Assembly (NCBI RefSeq): GCF_031877795.1
Contig: NC_133935.1
Location: 51,713,330 to 51,777,329 of the forward strand
Direction of reading: 5' to 3'
DNA from: Strix aluco
Taxonomy: Eukaryota; Chordata; Aves; Strigiformes; Strigidae
Length of the DNA stretch: 64,000 nucleotides
Below, one piece after another: positions 25,864 to 37,450 of the stretch (the stretch's first letter is position 1; each line of letters starts with the position of its first letter). Made by a program: the position numbers and the translations under genes. Below the pieces are notes generated by a model. That model saw nothing but the letters and a program-made list of their open reading frames with translations, did no database searches and had not been told where the DNA came from.

Positions 25864-25974
25864 CTCCTTGACCGGGGGGAATTTTTTCCGGCACTCCAGG
25901 CTGAGGCCCCGCAGGTCCCCCTGCATGTTTTCCAGCAGCTTCTTCACAGCTTCAGGGCTGCTGGTCCCGGACAT
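25864..25974 (-). CDS. MON2: MON2 coding exon 1 (start codon)
   Basis: This exon encodes 37 residues beginning [14 protein letters not shown] and ending KKFPPVKE, the known N terminus of vertebrate MON2. The ATG occupies 25974-25972 with G at -3 (good initiation context). The exon ends GAG followed by a GTGAG donor at 25863, so the intron is phase 0. It lies inside a strong CpG island. The reading frame stays open upstream to about 26061, but only through a GTG, so no upstream in-frame AUG competes with this start. Confidence 0.96.
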
Positions 25975-26104
25975 GGCGCCGCCGGGCCGGGCGCTGTTCC
26001 GAGCGGGCAGGGGCAGCGCCTCTCGCTCCGCGGCCCCGGCCGACACGTCTGCGCCCGACACCGGAACCCGTCAGCCGCGGCCCCGGCCCCTTCCCCTCCC
26101 CAGC

Positions 26105-26128
26105 GCCGCCGCCGCCGCCGCCGCCGCG
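26105..26128. repeat. (GCC)7 / CGG trinucleotide tract in the MON2 promoter or 5' UTR
   Basis: Seven consecutive GCC units (CGG on the minus, transcribed strand of MON2) lie about 130 bp upstream of the MON2 start codon, followed by GCGGCC. The tract may be within the 5' UTR or just upstream of it. Confidence 0.8.
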
Positions 26129-26546
26129 GCCCCCCCGCTCCCACAATCCCGGGCGCCGCCAGCGCCGCGCGTCAGGGCCGCTTCCGCACACACGGCCCGG
26201 GGGCGGGCGGAGCGGCGGGAGGCGGCACCCGGCCCCGACCCGGCCCTGGCTTCCCGGGCCCGAGCTGGGCCGGAGCGCGGAGCGTCCCCCCCTTCCCGCT
26301 GTGTCCCTGGAACCGCGCCGGGCCGGCAGGAAGGGGGCGGGAGGCGGCGCTGGCGCCCGGGCCGAGGGGGGCCGGCTGGGAGGGGACAAACTGCGGCGTT
26401 GGCGAGGAGCAGCTGGGGAGGGGTGGGGGCTGGTGAGGGTGAAGAAGGTGAAGAAGACCCTTGGCCGCGCCGCAGGACACCGGTAGGCGGTGTTCAGCGA
26501 CCACCACCCCCACCGAGCGGCTGGAGGAGTCGTCGTCGTCCGTCCT

Positions 26547-26566
26547 CCCCCCCCCCCCCCCCCCCC
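26547..26566. repeat. C20 homopolymer upstream of MON2
   Basis: Twenty consecutive C (G on the MON2 sense strand), preceded by CGTCGTCGTCC, at the upstream edge of the CpG island. It can form a G-quadruplex on the minus strand, and its length is liable to sequencing error. Confidence 0.9.
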
Positions 26567-28533
26567 GCGAGTCCGGCTCTCGGAGGGAAGTCGGCGCCGA
26601 ATGCGGTTTAAAAAAACAAAAAGCGAGGCAGGCTATTACGGTTTCCTCGTGAATCGTGAAGTTCTTTACTTCCTGCTGCAGAAGGGAAGGTCTGTGCCCT
26701 TCGCGACCCGTGTGCGTACGCAGCCTTCAGTGGTTTTCTCCAGGCGAAGCCAGAGTGAATCCTTCGGTGAGAAGATAAACACAGGCAGGGCAAAAACAAG
26801 GGGACGGGGGCAGTCGGGTCCCGGGTACCTTCCTTGTCACCAGCAGTGTCCCTCTGAAATCCAAAAGCTTTCCAGCCAGCAGGTTTTAACCGATTTCAAA
26901 AGCAGGCACCCGAGCAACGAGCAGGAGCTCTTCAACCAGGATCTGTTGCTCGTAGCAAAGCTCCCGGTGTCACTTCAGCCACAGCAAAGGCTTCCCTCCA
27001 GCCTGAGCGCTGCCTGCGAGCTCCCTGCTGGAGGACACCATTCATCGTCGAACAGTTAACATTTCACAAAGGTTTTGGTCTCTGCAATAATTATTTTTCC
27101 ATGTGCTGGTTGCTGTAAATCCTCTACTGCGGTGGCTGCCCACCTGTAATGCAGCATGGTTCTGTTGCCCTTATAAACCGAGGGAGTTGGAAAATGTTCG
27201 TGTGTTTCTACAGTCTCGGTTTTAAACGTGGGGATCTTAAAAAGAAATTATGAAGAACCAGATGGAAAATAAAATTTTACTGCCTCACTATTTAAAATAA
27301 TTTTATTATAAATAATGTCTTTTCTTCAGACTTTCCTGAAAGGCTTCAGTCTTATTCAGAGAATGCTCTAAAATTTCTTTTTATCTTTTTTTGGTGTGGG
27401 AAAAGAACTTCTCAAAAATTTGAGCATCCCTACTTGTATGTTGGGGTCAATTTCCTGTGAGATACATTGCAAATCATATAGTAAATAGGCTCCCACTGGC
27501 ATGGCATTGTACACTGCACCTGTAGACATAAATCTAGGTGTGCTTTATGAGGCAAGAAATGCAGGATTGCTCTCTATTATTTTAAATTCTTTATTTTTAC
27601 ATAATTTTCAAATTACTGACTGTTAGCTTGACACAATGGGATAAATGGATGTGAGTTTTTAAAACTGCGTGTAATACTGCACAATTGAATTAGGCAGTCA
27701 AACTTCCTTCGGACAAGGAGTTAGAATTTCACCCCTGTGTTCAATAAATTCAAACCCATGATTCTGTAGCATTGTTACGCTTTCAAAATGTGTCGGTCTG
27801 TGTATTCTCAAAAGCTTTGATTTTTTTATATGCTTACTTAAAAACGACCCAAAACACAAGGTTGTTGTCTTCAGTAGAACTATTTACATGCTTAACCAGT
27901 AAGCATTTTCCTAAGGATTTTTCTGTCTAAATGCTTCCATCTTGGGCTTCAGTCCTGGTGGCAATTCACAGACCGGTCCAAATACCTTCATAAGAAACAC
28001 GGATGGTTTGCTGGGAGAATGAGTCACTTAATTATTGGCTATTCATAGGTATTTCTTGGGTAAGCTTTAATGGTTTACTTCCTTTTTGCTGTTTGGACTT
28101 TTCCACCTATTTACTGTACAGGGTGAGCTCTGGGCATATTTGTACTCACTGAACCTACTTGTCTGCCTAAACTAAAATGATTGAAATTCCTTGTGAAGTG
28201 AAGGTCAGTAAACTATTCTATAGCACAGCATTTCTTACGAAAAGGGAGCAAGTATTTTTGGCCAGAACTTGTCTGAATGGGACATTTTTGGTTAAAGCAT
28301 CCCACTGTCATTATTATCCCTGTAATCAAAATGATGAAGATGACGAAAACTGTCATATGGCCATATTTTCCTGGTAACAATGGTGAGACCAGTAAGAAGA
28401 GTTGAGATTAATCACATTTAAAGCAAGCAAATTAGTATGTATTAGATAGTATGTGCATACTAATTTCCTGCAAATCTGTTTTGTTTAACCAGACAAGACT
28501 ACTTTAAACATTCAGTTTGCACAGGGAGCCACT

Positions 28534-28579
28534 CTTATCAGACGCCTTATCACGCCTTATCAGGCGAATGCCTGATAAG
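28534..28579. promoter_or_regulatory. Cluster of GATA sites forming a perfect hairpin
   Basis: Four GATA-factor cores lie within 46 bp: CTTATCAG at 28534, CTTATCA at 28546, CTTATCA at 28556 and TGATAAG at 28573. CTTATCAGGC (28556-28565), loop GAAT, GCCTGATAAG (28570-28579) form a 10-bp perfect inverted repeat. ACGCCTTATC is tandemly repeated. The cluster lies about 2.6 kb upstream of the MON2 start codon. A regulatory role is inferred only from the motifs. Confidence 0.4.
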
Positions 28580-31500
28580 TTAACTTATATGAAAGATAGA
28601 TGGTGTTTTCTTTAATGCAAGCCATAGCAGTAAATTTGTCCACCCTTCCTCACAGAGTAATGCCAACTTCTGAAGTAAAAGTAATGAGGGAATAGACGAT
28701 TACTGCATTTGAGTAAAATTGACAACTTGTTTCTGTATGTTTTTATTGGTAAGGATTGTGTAAAAAATTATGAAAATATTTAAGAACAGTAGTGATAAAT
28801 ATTTTGGAATATAAACTATTACACCTCTTAGGAAGAAATGTTTATTGTTTTTGTCGTAATTTATACTGTTTGTGTAAAATGATGGTTTCTTGAGAAAGAG
28901 CGGATTATTTCGTGCTGTTAATTGTTTTTATCATATGAGCTTGTACTTGCTGATTATCTGTCCTTTTTTGTTCCAGGTGTGTAGTGGCATAGAACTGGGA
29001 GCATGCTACAGGCTTTCCATATTTGTAACAACTTGATAGCATCCCTGCCACCTCTATTAAGTGTAACATACACTTTTTTTTTTAAAGCTCTTTCTGGCTG
29101 ATGTTCCACCCTTTTCATGAATCTCGATTTGCTCTGTGCTCTGTTTTGTAGATCAGGAAAAAAAGGACCATATACTACTCCTCTCATAAGCAAAAATTAT
29201 TAATATTCTTTCTTATAATAATTTTCCTATTACATTGTAGAATTGTAGATTTATTAGTCTGCTGTGATGCATGAAAAAAAAATTCTACTGCAGCTCTTTA
29301 GTTGTCTGTTATGATGCCCGGCGTTTAACTTTCAGTCACCCACTGTCCTCTCTGCAGATTAACAGCACACTCCTTTATGTCAGACAAAATTGAACATACA
29401 GTTTTAATAGTACCCAACTCACAGTACTGGAATGCAAAATTAATTTTAGAGTACTGTAATGGTGTATTCTGGGGAATTTAATCTGCTTCTAAAATTGAGA
29501 TTATTATGATTTTTTAGTATCACAAAATTTCTGTTTATCCATTGTGACACTTTTTGCACCAAGCAGAGCACTTGTGAATTTGGGGAGACCTGCTGTAATT
29601 CAGGATTTTAGGAAATTGGGTATAGAATTACTTTAATAAGCAACATGTCTATTAATGAAAAGGGTTTTTTTACGTTAAGTGCAGTCTCCAACTTCTCTGA
29701 AGGCCATTCTGTGTTTGATACTTAAATCTCAGTAACTTAGTTTAAAACTTGTTCTATTTGCATACTTCACTTTTTATCACTTACATTTATCATACATGTC
29801 TTTCAGCTACCAGCTTTGACATTCAGTCTGCTCAGCATTGCCAGCCAAATACAGCAAGATTCTTTATGGGTTTGGAAATGAATCCTACAAGTGGTTGCAG
29901 AATTGAAAACTCTTTCAGATCTGCTGAATACAAGAATTGGGAACTATGCATGTGCCTGAATCTCAGGCGCATCTCTTAAATGCAAGATAATCTTTCTCAG
30001 TTTTGATGTATGCCTTTTGTAAATGCAGAAGATTTATTAGTTAAGCTAAACCAGAGCAGTTAAACTATTTAAACTAGCCAGGATCCTTCTAAGTGACACT
30101 GATTTGATTGTGAATGTCACTTACTGTAGTTGCATTTCATTGCAATAGATACTATTGCATGTATTCTTAACCCTTAGTAGAAGTGCTTGCCTGTCTTTTG
30201 GTATGTTTTAAATGCCTCAGTTTCAGTTCAAGTAACTTTTGAGTCAGAAAGTGGAGCAGCCTATGTGGACATCTCTGAGGACATGTTTTTGACTAGCAAG
30301 CTAAAATGCTAGTTAGCTGTTAAGCTAACTTTGTATTGCGCTGCAATTATATTGTTGTTTGCTTTGTTATTAAATTATGTTATTTTGCGATGGGCAGTGG
30401 GTGTTTGAAATCACTCCCTGTAGCTTTATGACCCTAATTAGCAACAAAAATGCTCATGAGACCTATTGTGATTCATTAAATTACTTCTTGAAACCAGTGT
30501 TCATGTTCATTCCAAATGATGCACATCAGTCCTTTTGATTTGATTAAACATGGGATAGTGCTCGGCTGTGTTAATTTCAGGTATTTACTCCTAGTTATAG
30601 TCCATTCTGGTAGGTGTATGAAGATGCAGACTCTGATTATGAGAACAGGGTTCTGTTGCTGTGTTACACAGAGGCAAAACTATCAGATTTCACTGTGGCA
30701 AATAATTGGCTTCATGCTGATGGGAAGAATCACGGCTTTTCCTCTGAGTTTGCTTTACTGACACTCCTGTATACTTTTGTAACTGATACGAATCTATATG
30801 TAGTAACAGTACTAAGTAAACTTCAGGATATGAAATGCCATCAACTGTGTGGTCAAGTAAAGGTGTTCGCAGACATCTGTGGTGGTTTTTTGTACTGCAG
30901 AGTTAAGAGTCATGATGGAGAAAATTTCGTCTCATAGTAGATTGAACATAGATACTGCTATCAAAAGGCAAAGTTAAATTTTAAATTAAAAGAGAATGAG
31001 AGATGGATTACTACCAAATACTTCCTTTAGTCCTTTATAAAGATCTATGCCTTGTACTGGTCTGTGTAAGCACAAAGAAGCCCTATACACATACTTTACT
31101 ATGTGTAAAAGCTTCAAAAGCTCCTTCTTAAATTACAGACACAAGAAATGGGGCAAGAGAATATTTCTGTTGTAGCCACAAATGGGTTAGAAGCAGAAGT
31201 AATAACCTTCCCTCTAGTACCTGGTATTTTTTTTTTTTAATAGAAGCAAAGCCCTTGTTCCTTCAGGATGCGTCTGTATCAGGAAATTAGATCTACCAGG
31301 AGATTGAAAAATACTTTGTTTTCCAGTGTGAACTCCTCCTGTGTTCCTTTCCACATAGCTGTGAGCATATATTTACATTTAATACACATTTTGTTTGTAT
31401 ATTTGCAGTTAATACACATTTCATTTTGTTTAGTCAACTAAAAAAGCAATCCCAGCTGCTGTTTGTCAGTGTATCATCCTCTTTGTCATTAGCAAACTAT

Positions 31501-34500
31501 CAGTAATTATGTCACATTATCTCTAAGGTCACTCACAAAATGTGAAGGAGCAATGCCCAAAATCTCAGATGTGTGATTTGTATTAGATACTCAGCAAGGA
31601 TTCCCTACTGAGTTACAGTACGATCACTTCAGGGCCCACACACAAATCTCTTAACCAGAGGCTTAGATGGTTCCATGGCTCTTGCATAACCAGCCAGCAA
31701 AGCTGGTTTTCCAATTTTTCCTGCTTGAATCTTGTCCAAACAGATTCTGAAAGCAGTAGTTTGGGGGTTTTTTTTGTGTTGTCTTTTCATTGCCGTAAGT
31801 GAATCAGCTGAACCTGTTAACATCTTTTCTGAGAAAGAACTGCTGTCCACTGCTTGAATTAATTTATTGCTGTCTTAGAGCTAGCAGTGTAACAACAGAC
31901 AGACAGATACATGATATTCACAAAATCTTATCAGCAGCTCCTATGCCCTTCACAACTGAGCGTGAGTCAGGACAAATTAAATAACTTTTCCAGCTCACAC
32001 AGGAAGTACGTGGCTGGCCTGGGAAATAAACCTTACTCTGCGTGTTAAATGGAATCTGTCTTTCATTCCCTTACCCAAGGAATAGTATTTGTTAGGTAAC
32101 AGAATTATTATCTATTCAGGCAGCACCCGTGAATTTTCCCTGCATGGTCTGTAACACAGTCCATTCATGATACCTTTTTTTTCTGCCAAGTGTAGAAAAT
32201 ACAGAAACCATGATGGAGATTTTACTTGACAGTTGTTTACATTGAAAAACCCCATGCTGACCATCCCTGCTACCATCTTAACAATTAGCACAGCGTGAAG
32301 TCATGGTCAGCAGATGAAGAAACTTCAGTGATGTTGCATTTCTGATCAGAATTTACTGCAATGTCTGTTATTAGGAATTTTGGTTTAGAAATAAATGCGT
32401 AGATGTGTTGAAGCAATATAATTGTGATTCTAGGGTGTTATTTGATCCAGAGCTCTTGCAGTGAACAGCAGATCAGCTGCACTCTCAGGAGAAGTCTTTT
32501 CTTGAGTATCTCATTGTAACTGCAGGATGTGTAATGTAAAAATGCTCATGAAGAATGTCAAAAATATGCATTGTGCTGCAGTTTGTTTATTTTGCTGCTC
32601 TCTCATCTATTCGGCAAAAACCTCCCTACATCTTTTTAATAGTTTCATTTTTATCTCTCTTCAGCTTGTATGAAAATTATGGAAATATTTCCAGACACCT
32701 GGTAGACAACAGACAATCTACTAATCACAAAGCAGCACCAGAGGGGAGAAGGGTGTTCCCCTGTGTAAAAATAATTCTTTTTGACTGCTGTGGCAAAGAG
32801 GAGAAGCCACTGGATGCTTTCCCCAGGCTCTGGTGAATCCTTCTTTAAGGTAATCACTCAAGGTTGCAGCCCTGGGGCTGCTGAGTGATACTGTTACTAC
32901 AGGAGAGTTTCCATCTACTGACTGGATGTTAGGTCGTATGCATTAGGGGTTGCCTCTGTCTACATAGCAAGCATTGCAGTTATATCTATAAAATACAGAA
33001 GATATCTATAAAATTAGATATACTCATTATACTCATGTAAGTAGCATGGAGGCCAGCACACTGCTCGGGTATTCTTTTCTCACACTGCCACAGCTACGCT
33101 GCCGACATGACCAACTTATTTGTAGCTAACTCAGACCAGCCTAGAAAAGACTCAGTATGGCCCTGTATTTCAGAGAGCCTCCAGCACAACTGTTTGCAAA
33201 GATAACTGAAATGTGACCAGTTGTTTTATAGGCAGTTCTTCCTACAAACCATAAGGATTAGAGATTTCTTACGGAAGAGACCTTGATGGAGACCTGTTTG
33301 GCATAGAGACCTCGATTTGCCTTATATGTTGTGCTCATCTTTATTGCTTTATGAAGATTATAGAGCTGTTCTTATTTCATTCAAAGGATTTTGCCCTTGT
33401 TATAAATATTTTAATGGCTGCTGTGTTTATAAGCAACAATCTGAAAGAAATTTTGTTACTCAGGTTGAATCAAACCAGATAAACAGAATGAACATTCTTC
33501 TCAGGGAATTTGGAAGACAGCCAGAGAAATCCAGCCGTAAGGAGCCAAATGCTTTCCTTCATAGTAAAATGACTACAGGTCACCTCCATGTGTGAATATG
33601 TATTCCCAATAAAGCAGGGCTATACCATAGTATGTATCTACATCCTGAGTCATGTGCAAGCAGGTATGTCCATACCCAAGGATGTATACATGTGCCAATT
33701 TCATAGTTATTGTTGGCATTTTGGGAGCATTTCTTGAAGTTGTATTTAGTATTTCACAAATGGGAGCACCTTTCTGGAACCCGCTCCCAGGGCACGGTGG
33801 ACGAGCTTATCCATCTCCTCATACCGGTGCGTGGAAGCACTCCTGACTGACCACTGGCTGAAGCATAGGAAATTCCAGGTCTGAACACTCGCTCTTCCAG
33901 CTGAGAACCAAGCTCTGGAGCTACTGAATGGATCATTAAGTGGGATGTGTAAGAAGCTCTGGTGAAACTTGTTCAGCCAGTCTGAGACTTTATTTCCGTT
34001 TGGCAGCATGGTCATCAGTAGATTCCTATGACTGTTTATTTCTAGGGGCCTTACTTCCCTGCTTCAGTTTTAACTGACAAAACCACACCATGCTCTAAGA
34101 AGATTTGATAAACAATTTAATTATAAAATTAGCATTTAACATGTACTAAGTACTGACAGACTCTTTACCAAATGCGTGTGCTCCTGACCAGCTTAACCAC
34201 AGTTTGGTGTGGGGGATACAAATGTCTGGTGGGCTTGAATGTCCTATTTTGTTGGAGGCAAGATCACAGAAAGCCAGGACCAGCCTTACTGACACTCACA
34301 GTAGAGTTTCAAAGAACTTGACACTTTATGGTTTTTTCCCCTTCAGGACATTTGGAGCCTCCCTTTGTAAACCTGTTCCTCCAAATTATTAACAGCTCCT
34401 GCTCTCAGGTCCTTATCCAATACTCGGATGCATAAACTGCAGTTTTCTAGATAATGACTAGGTGAGGACTCATGTCAAAAAATAGTATGGCTCTTCTATT

Positions 34501-34704
34501 ACTGTTTTATTTCAAATTGTCCTCATAATATCCTAGAATCACCTGTAGATTTTTTCCTTTCTAGTGGTTTTCTGTATCTTTCACTAAAAAGTTAAATCCA
34601 TTGTAGGAACGAAGTTACTTGTGTTTTCTTTCCCTACAAGGCAACCCACAGCTATCAAAGATTTTAATTTTCAGTTGCCTGATAGTGACTTTTGCAGTAT
34701 TTCC

Positions 34705-34724
34705 TTTTTTTTTTTTTTTTTTTT
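34705..34724 (+). repeat. T20 homopolymer, intergenic
   Basis: Twenty consecutive T in the intergenic region. No adjacent retroposed gene is recognised. Confidence 0.85.
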
Positions 34725-37034
34725 AATCGTAGGACTCTGCTTTTTTTAGAATGAATTTGAAATCCTCTACCACCTCCTTATTAGTATCCTACAGCTACTT
34801 TCTTGTTACATTCATCTTTTCTATTCATGCAGTATAGGCTTTTCCATGCTCCTGCCCTTGTCTTTGCTGTGATTCATTGTTTTTACATACATTCATAGTT
34901 CTGCACAATTTCTTCCACTTTGCCATCAACTCTTTTGCCTTTGCCTCCTACTGATGTAGAGTCACACTGGATTACCTGATACGTTTGTTCTGGAATGGAG
35001 TATGTAAATTTAAATCTTAAATCTGATTTGTTTGCTTTTATTTTTAACTGCACATTTGTTCACAGTTTTGGGAAGATTTTTACTGGTTAAATAAATTAAA
35101 TTGGTATGTCTATGTGGCTTTTTCATTTCAAGGAAAGAATATCATGTCTGTCAAATTCTAACAATATTGTCAAATGCTACTGCAAAAACAGAGACATAAT
35201 CCATCACACTTGATATTAAGGGAGCAATTTACATCATAAAAATGGGCTTTCTAAATTACAATCTCAGACTGAGCATGATGTTAACCAAACTGAATCCAAC
35301 GATAATAAATAGATGATAACCAAATACTTCCCATAGTAAGTAGTTCTACAAACTTCTTTGATTTCTCTCTTGATCTTTGCCACCTTATCTGAAAAATATT
35401 CCAGAAATGTCTAAGGATACATTTCCTGAAGACAACTTCTAAGGCATTATTTCCTGTACCAGAAATCAACATGTACATCTAATTTCCTTAAATTGTGCAA
35501 AAACAAGTTAATTCAGCAATTCAGAATATTTTATGAAGAAAGTTCTATTGTGTCCATCCCATCTGTTGATTGTGGTTATTGTGTATTATAGGCCTCAGCA
35601 ATCTGCTCGATCCAAACATTTCAATTGACTTTATTGCCCAACTGTAGTTCATGAATCTAAAATGTTCACAACATTTTTTTAAACTGAGAGTTTGGAAACC
35701 AAAACATTTTTAGCATATAAATGATTGTATTTTATGGTAAAAAAACCAGACGGTGTCAGTAGCAAGAAACTCATTGGTGGCAGGGAATTTTTTAAAGTAA
35801 AAGATGTGAAAGTCAAACTGCTGTTATTGACAGTCCTAGTACACTTTTGAAAAATGTGCCTGACTCTAGGTTCTCACCTTTACAAGCTGTTTTTAGGATC
35901 CATGTCATACATGCCAAAGTTATGCAGAACATCAGTCTTACCAAATAAATAGGTTATTTAGATACTGCATTTAATTCATTGAGCAGCTATTAGGTCATGC
36001 AAAATTAGTCAACATGACTAATACGTTTTATTTGATTTGGCAAATGCAACTACAGAGTAGCAATGCTGTGTAACTTTTATTGACCTGTTCACTTGCAGCT
36101 GAATTACTTATGGGTTTATGGAAGCTGCTCTTTCCCCATTGGAATGGGGGGAGCAGAACTCCCATAGGATCCAAATACCGTCTCCTCTTACTTGGCAAAT
36201 TGTCCAAGGAAACCAGTCCTATATGAGCTGCCCTAAACTGTGTATTTATTGAGTACCCCTGAGAAACATTCAACTGAGTTGACAGAAGGGCTGTTCTTTG
36301 TGTTTGCTTTTAATAAGTGTAGCTGATACAGAGTTAGTAATTACTGTCCCTCCTGTATGCAGACTTCCTCCTCAGCTGAGAGACACTCACATTCACAGAA
36401 CACCCACAGCAGAGTATATAGTTTATAACATTGAGAGATGTTGAAAACAAGCATAGCTCATCTGGTTTATTTCCAGACACCCTTCGTTGTGTTCTGGAAA
36501 GTGTCTTCATGCCCCCAGAGCTGGCTGCAGATCTTGTTTCAATGGCACGATGTGTAGGTTTTAATTTTCATTTTTGAGGAACCATGCGTTTTTCAACAGG
36601 GGCACATGAACTGGTCATTGTGCTTTAACAGAAATTGTCATGGAAAAGCAGGGATGCTCTTCCATTATCACAAAGAAAGAAGGAAAAGGGAGAGGTGTGT
36701 TTCAATTTAGGTGGTAACTGGGGGGAAGAGTTACTTTGAGGAAATGACAAGAAATTGAAGAGGTTTTTCAGATGGGATTTGGAGCAACTTCATGAGTTTG
36801 CTTTGTTAGTAGCAATGGTGCAGGAAGGGAAGAAAAATCATACCATTTGCTACCCTGAAACAAGAGCATGTGTTTTATTCCCATATTAAGGAATTCTTAC
36901 AACACTAGCGAGTGAAGGGCTTTCTTCAAACCATGCTGAGCTCAGAGCAAATACCTACAGATTCAGGCCTCCATTCAAAACTTGTCACTAGGTCTGAAGA
37001 GAGAACATTCCTCTGAAAAGAACAGGGTATTTAC

Positions 37035-37450
37035 AGATTCATAGATCTCAAAGCTGAGGCAGATGGCTCAGACGAAGTCTCTATCCTGGCAGGGGAAGGG
37101 CCATTGCACGTTTCGGCCGCCTCCCTCCTTAGCCCAGGGAAGGCATCCAGCCCAGAGTTAACATAGCACCCACCACTTGCCTCTGCTAGTTGTTCCGCTG
37201 GTATATTCCCTCTCCTTGTTAAAAAGTAATTGCATAAAAGACTCCCACACTTACCTCTATTTTCAGATTGTCTGGTTTCAGTTTTGAACCATTAGTTCTT
37301 TGAATGTTTCTCTCCACTCCAATACCCCCTGCATACAGTTACTTCCCCCTCGTAAGGTATCATACACAAATTGAGGCACTTCTGAGCAGTCTTTCTGAGA
37401 AAATAATTCTTCTTGATATCTGTTACTGCAAACATATTTACTCTGGGGTT
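37035..37450 (-). mobile_element. Ancient L3/CR1-L3-type LINE fragment
   Basis: Read on the plus strand it follows the reverse complement of an L3-type 3' end: ATTCATAGATCTCAAAGCTG at the 3' edge, then the GTCTGGTTTCAGTTTTGAACC segment before CATTAGTTCTT, then a TACACAAATTGAGGCACTTC-like stretch. It is strongly diverged, and the borders are approximate. Confidence 0.45.

Larger units (their letters stand above)
1..25974 (-). other. MON2: MON2 gene, 5' part (coding exons 1-4; continues left of base 1)
   Basis: Four minus-strand exons with correct GT-AG sites and matching phases encode residues 1-145 of MON2: 25864-25974, 9308-9371, 4516-4643 and 3512-3643. MON2 is a protein of about 1,700 residues related to the large Arf-GEFs of the BIG/GBF type but lacking a Sec7 catalytic domain. 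It sits on the trans-Golgi network and endosomes, works with Dopey proteins, and is involved in endosome-to-Golgi sorting. The part seen here is the start of the N-terminal DCB-type helical-repeat region. Intron 1 is about 16.5 kb, intron 2 about 4.7 kb, intron 3 872 bp, and intron 4 runs out of the window. Identification rests on a residue-by-residue match to the vertebrate protein as I know it. The neighbouring USP15 supports it. Confidence 0.95.
25230..26620. promoter_or_regulatory. MON2: CpG island and TATA-less promoter of MON2
   Basis: This is the only long stretch of very high GC and dense CpG in the window, and it surrounds MON2 coding exon 1. It holds GC boxes (for example GGGGGCGGGC near 26200-26210) and, on the minus strand near 26180-26190, an ETS-like GCGGAAGCGG. 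I see no TATA box. The 5' UTR and transcription start should lie between 25975 and roughly 26300 on the minus strand; the exact start cannot be read from sequence. Long ORFs here on both strands are a by-product of GC content. Confidence 0.8.

Noticed and set aside
25975-26061. A 29-residue N-terminal extension of MON2 in frame with the start codon.
   Set aside because: Its first codon is GTG, and the known vertebrate MON2 starts at the ATG at 25974. The open frame is GC-rich 5' UTR.
25148-26652. Many long ORFs on both strands around the CpG island (up to 247 codons at 25868-26611, plus strand).
   Set aside because: They overlap in five or six frames, are rich in Pro/Arg/Ala/Gly, and several start at TTG or GTG. 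This is what GC-rich DNA produces by chance. Only the MON2 exon 1 frame matches a known protein.
26490-27059. A 189-codon plus-strand ORF upstream of MON2, possibly a divergent gene.
   Set aside because: It starts at GTG, begins with a proline run made by the C20 homopolymer, and has no recognisable domain or splice structure.
28534-28579. Resemblance of the hairpin to bacterial REP elements and so possible bacterial contamination.
   Set aside because: Only a few tens of bases are similar and both flanks are ordinary AT-rich vertebrate intergenic DNA. GATA motifs explain the sequence more simply.
30614-30937. A 107-codon plus-strand ORF in the intergenic region as a possible small gene.
   Set aside because: It begins at GTG and has no ATG-based start, recognised domain or splice context. 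It is consistent with chance.
31629-31850. A 73-codon minus-strand ORF in the intergenic region.
   Set aside because: The start is GTG and no family is recognised. Only a short open frame supports it.
33746-34015. An 89-codon minus-strand ORF in a slightly GC-richer patch between the genes.
   Set aside because: No recognisable protein. The overlapping shorter frame and the patch composition suggest an old repeat or chance.
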